NCBI GenBank assembly: GCA_023664045.1
Contig: JAMPGH010000001.1
Coordinates: 1,179,021 to 1,242,198 of the forward strand
From: Alistipes senegalensis
Lineage (GTDB): Bacteria > Bacteroidota > Bacteroidia > Bacteroidales > Rikenellaceae
Direction: 5' to 3'
Length of the DNA: 63,178 nucleotides
The position numbers were made by a program, and so were the translations under genes. The number at the start of each line of letters is the position of its first letter. Within the stretch, counting starts at the first letter, position 1. The notes under the pieces are model-generated. The model worked only from the letters and a program-made list of their open reading frames with translations, was not told the DNA's origin and made no database searches. Below are positions 35,589 to 43,161 of this stretch, piece after piece.

Positions 35589-36230
35589 ATGAAAAAGTAT
35601 TTGATTTATCTGATGATGGCTGCGGCCGTCGTGGCATTCGGGGCTTGCTCGCCCGAAGATGAAAATGAACCTCAAACACCGGGAACGGAAATCCCGGATA
35701 CACCCGATGACGGCGACACGGATAATCCTGAAAATCCGGGTACGCCCGACATTCCCGTCGGCGACGGCAAAATTCTGGTCGCCTATTTCTCGTGGGGCAG
35801 CACGACGCAGCGCATGGCGCAGGAGATTGTCCGTCAGACCGGAGCCGACGTGTTCCGCATCGAACCGGTCGTGTCTTATCCTACTGAATATACTCCTTGT
35901 ACCGAAGTGGCACGCGAAGAACGCGACAACGATGCCCGGCCGGCCATCAAGGCGACGGTTGAGAATTGGGAGGACTACGACATGGTGTTCATCGGCTGCC
36001 CCGTGTGGTGGCACACCGCACCGATGATTATCTCGACCTTCGCCGAGAGCTACGATTTCGCGGGCAAGACCGTCGTGCCGTTCTGCACCTATGCCGCAAC
36101 CTACCGGGACGAAACGTTGCAGAAAATCGTCGACCTGACGCCCGCGGCCGAACATCTCTACGGTTTCGGATCGACGGGCAGCACCTCCGGCGTAGAGAAC
36201 TGGCTGCGCGGGATCGGCATGGTCGAATAG
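35589..36230 (+). CDS. Flavodoxin-family lipoprotein
   Basis: A 213-residue lipoprotein. The lipobox is VVAFGAC (Cys ~19), followed by a ~35-residue Pro/Asp/Glu/Thr-rich linker. The flavodoxin domain then starts KILVAYFSWGSTTQRMAQEI and continues with DMVFIGCPVWWHTAPMIIST and TVVPFCTYAATY. It is related to, but not the same as, the flavodoxin at 31350-31985. An acylated, linker-tethered flavodoxin would sit on the outer face of a membrane. It starts 17 nt after the hydrolase gene. Confidence 0.88.
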   Translation: MKKYLIYLMMAAAVVAFGACSPEDENEPQTPGTEIPDTPDDGDTDNPENPGTPDIPVGDGKILVAYFSWGSTTQRMAQEIVRQTGADVFRIEPVVSYPTEYTPCTEVAREERDNDARPAIKATVENWEDYDMVFIGCPVWWHTAPMIISTFAESYDFAGKTVVPFCTYAATYRDETLQKIVDLTPAAEHLYGFGSTGSTSGVENWLRGIGMVE

Positions 36231-36257
36231 TATTACTTATCGAAACAGAAAGGAAAT

Positions 36258-36963
36258 ATGCGACCGAAAGTCATCTGCCATATCATGGGCTCCGTAGACG
36301 GACGCCTGATGAACAAACGTTGGACCCCGCCGTGCGACGGACGCCCCCAAAGCGATCTGCTTGCCGTATATGCCGGAATCGGCAAGGAGCTGGGAACCTC
36401 CGCTTGGATGTTCGGGCTCAATACGGCACGGGCCTTCTTCCCGGACATTTACCGCCCGGCAGATGGCATTCCCGCCCACGCATCCGAGACGTTCTGCGCT
36501 CCCGAAATTTCGGAACGCCGGTTCGTCGTTTCCGATCCGGACGGTACGATCCGCTACGACAAGAACACGGTACGGGGTGATGGCATCATCGCACTGCTGG
36601 GACGGCGGGTGTCGGAGGATTACCTCCGGCATCTGCGCTCGGCGGGGATCTCCTATACCTTTGCCGGAGACGACGGATGCGACCTGCGCGAAGCACTCGA
36701 AAGCCTCCACGACCGTTTCGGCATTACGTCTTTGTCCTTGCAGCATCATCAACGGGGCATTCCTGAAAGCCGGACTGCTCGACGAACTGAGTCTGGTCGT
36801 ATATCCGGGTATCGACGGACTGGCGGGCGTGCCCTCGATTTTCGAATGTCCCGGCATGCCGGACGAACGTCCCGCAACGGGGCAAAGTCTGGAATTAGTG
36901 TCCGTGCGACAAATGCCTTACGGGGTCGTATGGTTGAGGTATCGAATACTGAAATCCATATGA
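36258..36963 (+). pseudogene. Frameshifted RibD/dihydrofolate-reductase-like protein
   Basis: The frame from 36258 (MRPKVICHIMGSVDGRLMNK) follows the RibD C-terminal / DHFR-like family up to FGITSLSL near 36740. The conserved continuation IINGAFLKAGLLDELSLVVY...PYGVVWLRYRI is in another frame, ending with the TGA at 36961-36963. The join lacks the glycine-rich EGGG segment expected just before IING, and the shift fits loss of 8 nt (or 2, 5 or 11). That segment helps bind NADPH, so both frame and function are affected. The remaining sequence is well preserved, so the lesion is probably recent, unless it is a sequencing error. Confidence 0.75.
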
Positions 36964-37027
36964 TGCACCGCGCAGTATATTTGTACCGGAAATGCGCACA
37001 GTCCAGATTCCATAACCAAAATTATAA

Positions 37028-37873
37028 ATGACAGAATTTATCCGCACACTCGAAAAGGATGTCGAGAAGAAACTGAAAAAGATAGAGGGTTCTGATTTGA
37101 ATATCTTGAAGAAGTCGTTGGAGGCATCGCTCGTTCTGGGCGATGCCTTTCAGCGAATGCGGGATTTCGTTGCTACCTACACATTCAAGAACGAAGCCGA
37201 AGAGATCGAGTTTTTCAAAACGGTCAAACCTCGGTTGTATCATCGGTTGATCTATTATCGCAAGGTCTACAACATCGAGATGAATCGTCCCGTTGGCATA
37301 GATTCTCAACGGGCTTATTTGAACGACGAGTTGGTAGCTATCAACCGATACAACAATAAGCGCTCCGATTTCATTCACTACTACCGTTCGGGACTTACCC
37401 ATCTGGATTCGCTCTACTATCTGCGCGGCCGGGCCGATACGGCTCTTTATCTCGAATCTTTCCATTACGAGCGCGATCCGAAGTTCTCGACCAATGCCGA
37501 TTTCAAGGTGGCGAAGTTGTTGGCCAATGAAATGCTGTCGGTCTATCTGAAAGGCGAATTGGAAGCACTGGAATATGTAAGACACAAAACCTCCGACGAT
37601 TCGCTACCTGCTGTCCGACTGACGTGGCAGGACAGCAAAACGGATTTGACAGAATTGATTTACATGCTCGACAGCAAGCGGAGTTTCGGTAATGTTCCGC
37701 TCACGCAGTTGGCGGCTTATATCGCTAACGTTTTCAACATCCAGATCGATACGAACCTTTCGCGCACGTTCTGCGATATGAAATTGCGCAACAATCCCAC
37801 TCCGTGGATCGACAAGGCGAAACAGACCCTGCTGCAACGGATGCAGACATGGAGGCCGAAGAACAAGAAATAA
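37028..37873 (+). CDS. rteC: RteC-family protein
   Basis: A 281-residue protein matching RteC of Bacteroides conjugative transposons such as CTnDOT, where RteC activates the excision operon under tetracycline induction. Visible family features: FKTVKPRLYHRLIYYRKVYN (around 71), NKRSDFIHYYRSGLTHLDSL, and a C-terminal winged-helix-like region (TDLTELIYMLDSKRSFGNV). A -7 element TATATTTG is at 36976-36983. No tetQ or rteAB is present, so its input is unknown; it may control the two small HTH genes nearby. Confidence 0.87.
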   Translation: MTEFIRTLEKDVEKKLKKIEGSDLNILKKSLEASLVLGDAFQRMRDFVATYTFKNEAEEIEFFKTVKPRLYHRLIYYRKVYNIEMNRPVGIDSQRAYLNDELVAINRYNNKRSDFIHYYRSGLTHLDSLYYLRGRADTALYLESFHYERDPKFSTNADFKVAKLLANEMLSVYLKGELEALEYVRHKTSDDSLPAVRLTWQDSKTDLTELIYMLDSKRSFGNVPLTQLAAYIANVFNIQIDTNLSRTFCDMKLRNNPTPWIDKAKQTLLQRMQTWRPKNKK

Positions 37874-37882
37874 CGGGAAAGA

Positions 37883-38290
37883 TTACCATCGTTCTCTGAA
37901 CTCTTCGCAAAGCGCAATGATCCGTTGCCCGACCACAGCCAGTTCGCGCGTTTCATTCTCCAATTTGTAGAGCATAGCGAGTGCTTTTCGCTCCGAGAAA
38001 TGGGTGTGCAGCAGCTTCACGATCTGGTTATAGTTCGTTCCTATGGCTCGGAATTGAGCGTGGAACTGCGTCAGCTTGGCTACGTATTCCATCGTTCCGC
38101 GATCGGTTTTAATTACACGGAACACGTCGCCGAAGACCCGCGCTTTGATAAAAGCTGCCGATTGCTCGTACATCATCAGAAATCGGGCGTGTTCCTCTGC
38201 CGAAAGATTGACCGAATACCGGTATTTGGCCGTGTCGATTTTTGGTGGCCGACCGCCTTTTCCCCTGCGGGGCGATTTATACTTTTCCAT
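37883..38290 (-). CDS. MobA/MobC-type relaxosome accessory protein
   Basis: A 135-residue protein beginning MEKYKSPRRGKGGRPPKIDT, with a ribbon-helix-helix-like region (KYRYSVNLSAEEHARFLMMY) and the C-terminal pattern AQFRAIGTNYNQIVKLL, common to mobilization accessory proteins of Bacteroides elements. These usually precede a relaxase gene, but here the stop codon is 9 nt from the convergent rteC end, so the relaxase and coupling-protein genes are missing. A longer upstream frame is rejected as non-coding. Confidence 0.8.
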   Translation of the reverse strand: MEKYKSPRRGKGGRPPKIDTAKYRYSVNLSAEEHARFLMMYEQSAAFIKARVFGDVFRVIKTDRGTMEYVAKLTQFHAQFRAIGTNYNQIVKLLHTHFSERKALAMLYKLENETRELAVVGQRIIALCEEFRERW

Positions 38291-38559
38291 ACATCGAGAT
38301 TTTTCAGTCGTGAATATTTCGATTCTTTCGTGGCGGAGCCGCCTATCGAAAAGCGCCGACTTCGGAGGTGCTTTCCCCCCCCCTGTGGGCAAGCTGTTCT
38401 CCGATGCAAAAAACTTTTTGTGCAGCAGAAAACACAGCTTGCTGTTTGCCTTTTGCAAACATGTCCGTCCGCCCGTCGGACGAGCTATTGAACAAGCCGC
38501 CGTAAAAACGGGCAAGGCGGCTTCAATCCACGTCGGAATCGTTTTACGGAGCAAAGATA

Positions 38560-38880
38560 CTGACCTATTCAACAATCTGCACAACAGTTGATTGCGCCAC
38601 TCGATACCACTTCGATGCCACAAGTGACCATAAATTCATAATGCAAGGATAAAGGTAGGATAGTTCGGCAGTCGTATGTCAGGTCGGATGATTGTAATGT
38701 CGATTGATCGTATGTCTGACTGCGCAAATACACGATCAACTGTACGAGTAGTTGCCTGCCCATATGTATAGTTGGCCCAATGATCATACAGTCATACGTA
38801 TGGTTGTATGGCCAGTTAGCCGGATGAATGGATAATCGACTGTTTACGCAACAGTATGCTTGCATGCCAGCATCCGATGA
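38560..38880. other. Low-complexity intergenic region upstream of the mob gene, possible oriT
   Basis: The 1.1-kb gap from 38291 to 39428 has no convincing gene. Its 38660-38830 part is full of short related words (CGTATG, CATAC, CATATG, TGATCATAC, GTATGGTTGTATGG) in both orientations. Similar low-complexity stretches occur next to mobilization genes in Bacteroides elements, where oriT lies. The 38884-39400 part carries an open frame of 168 codons without family resemblance, which I do not call. Confidence 0.35.
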
Positions 38881-39428
38881 CCTGCCCTTGTTATGCCAAG
38901 TGGAAGGGTGGAGGATTTCTGTTTCCGTTTATTTTTCTCTGTGCTTCTCATAACCTTCGACTTTTTTTTATATGCCGTAGCGGAGCCGGTATGGATGGAA
39001 TCTGTTTCAGTAGCTTCAAAGGTTCGGGATTCGCTCACGACAAGATTTTTGCGGGAAATACGCTTCGACCGCAGGGCGCAAGGAAGATTTTCCGCAAAAC
39101 CGCCCGGCGGCCCGATCTTGCACGAGCGTGAAGCCCGAAAATACCTTTGCTACTGCAACAGGTTCATCCGCTCTATACCGGTTTCGTCGGATGGTAAAAA
39201 GATGGAGGAAAAGGTTATGGAAGAGAAGCTCGGAGAGAAAAAGCAATACCGTGAACGGATGCGGAACGTTCACGGCCAAAGTACGACGCTACCGAACTGC
39301 ATACGGCAAAGCACGGAGCCACGTGCCGCCACTTCGGCGCCACAGGCTACCATAAGCGAATCGAAGTTCATCGGGCAACGTCTATTTGGCTATATTTGAG
39401 CGTCCGGGAAGCAAAAACGAATCAGAAT

Positions 39429-39722
39429 ATGGAAATCGTAAGTATAGATACGCGGATTTTCGACGAGATGATCCGACAGGTGAAATCCGTCGAAGATAAA
39501 GCGGTTTCGCTATACCGCCGACAGGAAGATTTGGGGTTGAAGAAATGGCTGGACAATCAGGAGGTATGCCAGATATTGGGAATATCCGTGCGTACTCTGC
39601 AAACCTATCGGGAAAAAGGGCTGTTGGCGTATAGCTGCATCAAGCACAAAATCTTCTACAAGCCCGAAGATGTAGAGGCCCTTTTGAAATCGTCATATCA
39701 TCAGCAAAATCAAACGAAATGA
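39429..39722 (+). CDS. Small HTH protein (excisionase/MerR-like), first of pair
   Basis: A 97-residue protein with an N-terminal helical part and a C-terminal helix-turn-helix (WLDNQEVCQILGISVRTLQT, residues ~48-67) followed by a wing-like YREKGLLAYSCIKHKIFYKP. This layout matches the helix_turn_helix_17 proteins adjacent to integrases in Bacteroidales elements, some of which act as excision factors (Xis2c/Xis2d type). I chose the ATG at 39429; a -7 element TATATTTG lies at 39391-39398. It overlaps the next gene by ATGA. Confidence 0.83.
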   Translation: MEIVSIDTRIFDEMIRQVKSVEDKAVSLYRRQEDLGLKKWLDNQEVCQILGISVRTLQTYREKGLLAYSCIKHKIFYKPEDVEALLKSSYHQQNQTK

Positions 39723-40030
39723 AAAACTATCTGATGGGGCAGCAAGACCCCTGCATCAAGGATATTCTTCAACGGTTGAAACACACGGACAAGGTGCTCG
39801 ACAGGTTGAGCAAAAGCACCAAGCGGACGTTCAACGGTGAACGGTTCATTTCTGACAGCGAACTGTCCCGTGTATTGAGAATCAGCCGCCGAACATTACA
39901 AGAGTATCGGAGTGCCGGTATACTGCCTTACTACCTTATTTCCGGCAAGGCGCTCTACAAAGAATCCGATGTTCAGCGGATGTTGGAGAGGGCATACCGA
40001 GCGCCTTTCGATAGTCGGAATTTGATGTAA
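39719..40030 (+). CDS. Small HTH protein (excisionase/MerR-like), second of pair
   Basis: A 103-residue protein with the same architecture as its upstream partner: an N-terminal helical part, then FISDSELSRVLRISRRTLQE as the HTH (around residues 43-62), then the wing YRSAGILPYYLISGKALYKE. The two genes overlap by 4 nt and end in a perfect terminator, so they form an operon. By analogy to CTnDOT, where two small proteins in the rteC-controlled operon promote excision, this pair may direct recombination by the integrases at 41.9-44.5 kb. Confidence 0.83.
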   Translation: MKNYLMGQQDPCIKDILQRLKHTDKVLDRLSKSTKRTFNGERFISDSELSRVLRISRRTLQEYRSAGILPYYLISGKALYKESDVQRMLERAYRAPFDSRNLM

Positions 40031-40042
40031 TGGCATATGAAT

Positions 40043-40084
40043 AAAATTAGGAGACAGCTTGAACAACTGTCTCCTAATTTTTTA
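40043..40084 (+). terminator. Terminator of the HTH pair
   Basis: A 15-bp perfect stem AAAATTAGGAGACAG / CTGTCTCCTAATTTT with a 9-nt loop, followed by T-rich sequence. Confidence 0.93.
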
Positions 40085-40178
40085 TTGATTTATGGGGCTG
40101 TATATTCGCAGATTTAGTTTGCAATCAAACAGGTAATAGACATTGAAAGAATACTACATTGTTTTTGGTCGACGAGAG

Positions 40179-40352
40179 CTACATTATTGTTTCGGCTATC
40201 TTGCTTTGGGCCTTCATGTTGGAAGCGAATCCTGCTGAAAGTTCATTGTCGTCGGCTATGACAACCCTTTCTCCATATCCTCTTGCGTGATGTTCAATAC
40301 ATTCGCTGCATATTTTAAGGGCTATACGAATATAGTACTTTATTGGTTTCTT
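40179..40352 (-). pseudogene. Orphan 3' coding remnant without a start codon
   Basis: The minus-strand frame 40352-40179 is open for 57 codons between a TAA and a TAG and reads like real protein (ICSECIEHHARGYGERVV, IADDNELSAGFASNMKAQ, SKIAETIM). It has no ATG, GTG or TTG near its beginning. It lies directly after the stop codon of the 339-residue gene in a different frame. It may be the tail of a deleted gene or a frameshifted extension. I do not recognise a family. Confidence 0.4.
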
Positions 40353-40362
40353 TTAAAGAACA

Positions 40363-41382
40363 TCAGTGATTAAAATTCAGCAGTTTTTTCACTTCAGGGA
40401 TATAGTCTTTCAAGAAGTATTCTCGTACCAAACTATCTCCTGTATAGAACTGCGAAACAAACTCGCTCCATATATCGACAGGGATAATCCCATCCATTCG
40501 AAATAACTTTACAGACTGGGCTTTAATTTGTTTCGACAGCTTATTGTCATAATTCAGATCTAAGTCTTTACGAGCAGCATATTCAACATTATTGTACAAA
40601 TGTATCGCGCCGTCTAAATGCCTGAACGTCTTAGTTTGTGGGTCATATTCTGCATGCACGTATCTTCCGGGATGATATTTGCAACTTTCTACTTCCACCT
40701 GCACATCCTCAGTCATAAAGTCTTCTGCTTTGAATACTCTTATCCCATTGTTATCCGTAGGCCAACAAGGATAAAAAGCGTATATATTGGGATAAAACCA
40801 ATTTCTCAGACCATCTTGCAATGCTACTGGCGGAACAAGTTTAGATACTCCATCTTTGATTTGGTCAATATTTTGATTGAATGGTGCTCCATACCAAGTA
40901 TCTTCTTCAATTATCCAACGATTGTCTGTGTGGACACGCACACGATCCATATCCATAGCAATTTTTACTATGATGTTCGGATTATTCAATTTCCATAGTT
41001 TATGGAGAAACAAAGGGGCAAACACAGCATTATAGCAATATCCTCGTCTGAAATAGTGGTGGGCAAATACCATGTAGTCATCTATCACATAATAACCTTC
41101 CTTAATCGAATATCTCTCACCTAACTCATCCAACTGCGACAACGATACAAGACCATCTTTATCTTGCGTAAGGTCAGGCAATAAAATTTTAATAATATTA
41201 GGATAAGAGGCTGTCACCCCTATGCCATACGAAGGTGCTATTTCAACGTCTATCCCAAATTGTTGCTTGCATCTATTTACAAAACGGTCTGAATCTGGTT
41301 TATATCTACTAAGCTGTTGTTCTTGCTGTCGTTTGATATCTTCCATATAACGTTTCTGTAATTCGTCTATATAATTCATCAT
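40363..41382 (-). CDS. Unrecognised 339-residue protein
   Basis: Starts MMNYIDELQKRYMEDIKRQQ with a charged helical N-terminus, then a globular soluble region rich in aromatic residues (VIDDYMVFAHHYFRRGYCYN around 100; NWFYPNIYAFYPCWPTDNNG around 195; HAEYDPQTKTFRHLDGAIHL around 243). There is no signal peptide, membrane segment or catalytic motif I can name. It is clearly more AT-rich than the rest of the window, suggesting separate acquisition. It is next to the recombinase operon but not overlapping it. In such elements this position often holds cargo, including defence genes; that is only a positional guess. Confidence 0.72.
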   Translation of the reverse strand: MMNYIDELQKRYMEDIKRQQEQQLSRYKPDSDRFVNRCKQQFGIDVEIAPSYGIGVTASYPNIIKILLPDLTQDKDGLVSLSQLDELGERYSIKEGYYVIDDYMVFAHHYFRRGYCYNAVFAPLFLHKLWKLNNPNIIVKIAMDMDRVRVHTDNRWIIEEDTWYGAPFNQNIDQIKDGVSKLVPPVALQDGLRNWFYPNIYAFYPCWPTDNNGIRVFKAEDFMTEDVQVEVESCKYHPGRYVHAEYDPQTKTFRHLDGAIHLYNNVEYAARKDLDLNYDNKLSKQIKAQSVKLFRMDGIIPVDIWSEFVSQFYTGDSLVREYFLKDYIPEVKKLLNFNH

Positions 41383-41515
41383 TTTGCCAATTCATATTAT
41401 AATGCAAAAATAAACAAAATTTCACAGAGATAGTGTGTTGATGCAACTGACAAGTAATGCCCCCAAGCAAATATTAAGACGCCCCTTGAATCCGTCTTTT
41501 CTTTTTGTTCGGTGT

Positions 41516-41875
41516 TCAATTCAGCACTCCGTCGTTTGCCGCAGGTATCTTCCATACAATCGTTGGTTTAGTTGCCCGCTCGATAATCCATTTACGGAAT
41601 ACCTCTGCTTTTTCGGATTTCAGTCGGAATGCCAATGCCGTAATCATTTCAAGGTCATAGCGTTCGACCAGATTTCCGTTTTGGCTGCGGGTGCGGCGGA
41701 AAACACGCTCTTCATCCAGAATGCCGCTTTTGAGGATTGCTCGGATGTTCGCACTTACAGCGGGTGTGAATACGTCGAACAGGTCTGCAATTTGAGCCTG
41801 CGTAAACCAAACGCCGGTTGCACTGGGACGGATCGTTACCTGCCCGTGCTCAATAGTTATAGGTGGAGTTTTCAT
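41516..41875 (-). CDS. RhuM-like small DNA-binding protein
   Basis: A 119-residue protein with VWFTQAQIADLFDVFTPAVS (HTH-like, around 22-41) and QNGNLVERYDLEMITALAFR, a pattern seen in RhuM/Fic-adjacent virulence-type proteins and in small genes linked to Bacteroidales integrases. It is much shorter than full RhuM proteins (~330 residues), so it corresponds to the N-terminal domain only. Its ATG overlaps the integrase stop codon (ATGA), placing it as the third gene of the recombinase operon. A regulatory role in excision or stability is possible. Confidence 0.72.
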   Translation of the reverse strand: MKTPPITIEHGQVTIRPSATGVWFTQAQIADLFDVFTPAVSANIRAILKSGILDEERVFRRTRSQNGNLVERYDLEMITALAFRLKSEKAEVFRKWIIERATKPTIVWKIPAANDGVLN

Positions 41876-43161
41876 AGATGCTTGTGTTTATAGGGTGCTT
41901 GCATTTTTATATTCTGCGGTTCTTCATAAAGTTCGAGTTTGCGGCTGGCAGACAGTTGCCGTAATTGCTTCGTGTCTTCATCTACTTTCTTGTCCGTAAC
42001 ATGGGCATAAATCTGTGTCGTTACGAGCCGTTTGTGTCCCATCATGCGGCTGACGGTTTCGAGCGGTACGCCCAATGAAAGCGTGATGTGCGTTCCGAAA
42101 TTATGCCGCGCCATATGAAAGGTCAGGTCGATGCCGTAAGCCTGCCCCAACTTCTTGGTTAGTTGGATAAGGCGTGCACGACTGTATAGATTGAAAATCT
42201 TGTCGTTCTTTCGTTCGTGTCGGTATTTCTCGATAATCCGCATAGGTATATCCAACAGTCGTATAACCGATTCGGTATCGGTTTTCTGTCGTCGGATATG
42301 TATCCACCATACACCCTCGTCATCTTGCGAGATGTGTTTTGCCGACAACCGTTTCAAGTCGGCATAAGCCAGTCCCGTGAAGGTGGAGAAGATAAACCAA
42401 TCCCGCACCCGTTGCAGTACCAGATCGGCGACTTGTTCGGCAAGCAGACGTTTCAGGTCGTCGAGTTTCAGATGGCGACTTTTGCGTTTGGGTAATTCAG
42501 GATGCAGATTGCAGTAGGGATCACGGCGCAGCGTTCCTTGATTGACCGCCCGCACGGTCATCTTCTTCAACCGATACAAATGTTCGTGCACGGTTTTCTG
42601 GCTCATCTTGCAATCCGTTCGCAGAAACAGGTCGAACGTGTCGTAGAACTCTTGGTCGAGGCTTCGTAATAATATGTCTTCTTGTCCGCATTTCTCCTGC
42701 ACGAACTCCCGCAGATGATTGTAAGACCGAACATAGCACGCATAGGTTTCTTTCGTGCGGTCTATCCCCACTCGTTTGGAAAACTCTTCGTTGTGTTCTC
42801 GAAACAGAACCAGCAGCGTCAGCGGCTTCTGTCCGATGCCCACGGCATTCTTGACCAATTCGGCCGTTACAAAACCTAACGACAAATTGATGCGCTTGTA
42901 ATGCGCCTTGATTTCATCCGTCAGGGCATCTATTGCCCGGTTCACTTCGTTGGCATTGCGGCTGCGCCCGTCGGCACGTCCCGTCGTGGGATTCCAGATA
43001 GCAGGATCGAACGCGACTTTGGTTCCGATTTGTGCCGCCTCGGCGTCAATGCTGACTTTACACAAAAGTTGGCACATGCCGTCCTTGCGGACTTTCGTGC
43101 GATTGATATAGAACAGTATGGCGAATGTACTTCGTCGCCTAATATCTTTATTCTTTTCCAT
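41872..43161 (-). CDS. Tyrosine recombinase, second of pair
   Basis: A 429-residue integrase with an N-terminal arm-binding part, a SAM-like core-binding domain (residues ~110-210), and a catalytic domain. Catalytic residues seen: Lys in RRQKTDTESV, HxxR in HMARHNFGTH, GH in MMGHKRL, and Tyr in TTQIYAHVT. The first catalytic Arg is replaced: FTGLAYADLKRL has Ala where FTGLR is expected, a loss also known for IntDOT of CTnDOT. It overlaps the upstream recombinase stop codon (TGATG). Confidence 0.93.
   Translation of the reverse strand: MEKNKDIRRRSTFAILFYINRTKVRKDGMCQLLCKVSIDAEAAQIGTKVAFDPAIWNPTTGRADGRSRNANEVNRAIDALTDEIKAHYKRINLSLGFVTAELVKNAVGIGQKPLTLLVLFREHNEEFSKRVGIDRTKETYACYVRSYNHLREFVQEKCGQEDILLRSLDQEFYDTFDLFLRTDCKMSQKTVHEHLYRLKKMTVRAVNQGTLRRDPYCNLHPELPKRKSRHLKLDDLKRLLAEQVADLVLQRVRDWFIFSTFTGLAYADLKRLSAKHISQDDEGVWWIHIRRQKTDTESVIRLLDIPMRIIEKYRHERKNDKIFNLYSRARLIQLTKKLGQAYGIDLTFHMARHNFGTHITLSLGVPLETVSRMMGHKRLVTTQIYAHVTDKKVDEDTKQLRQLSASRKLELYEEPQNIKMQAPYKHKHL

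Noticed and set aside
38893-39399. 168-codon open frame upstream of the HTH pair
   Set aside because: No family resemblance, mixed composition, no credible translation start, and it ends inside the promoter region of the HTH genes.
40330-40370. Programmed -1 frameshift at the TTTAAAA word joining the 339-residue gene to the following remnant
   Set aside because: The word lies after the stop codon of the 339-residue frame, so ribosomes would not read it in the needed frame.
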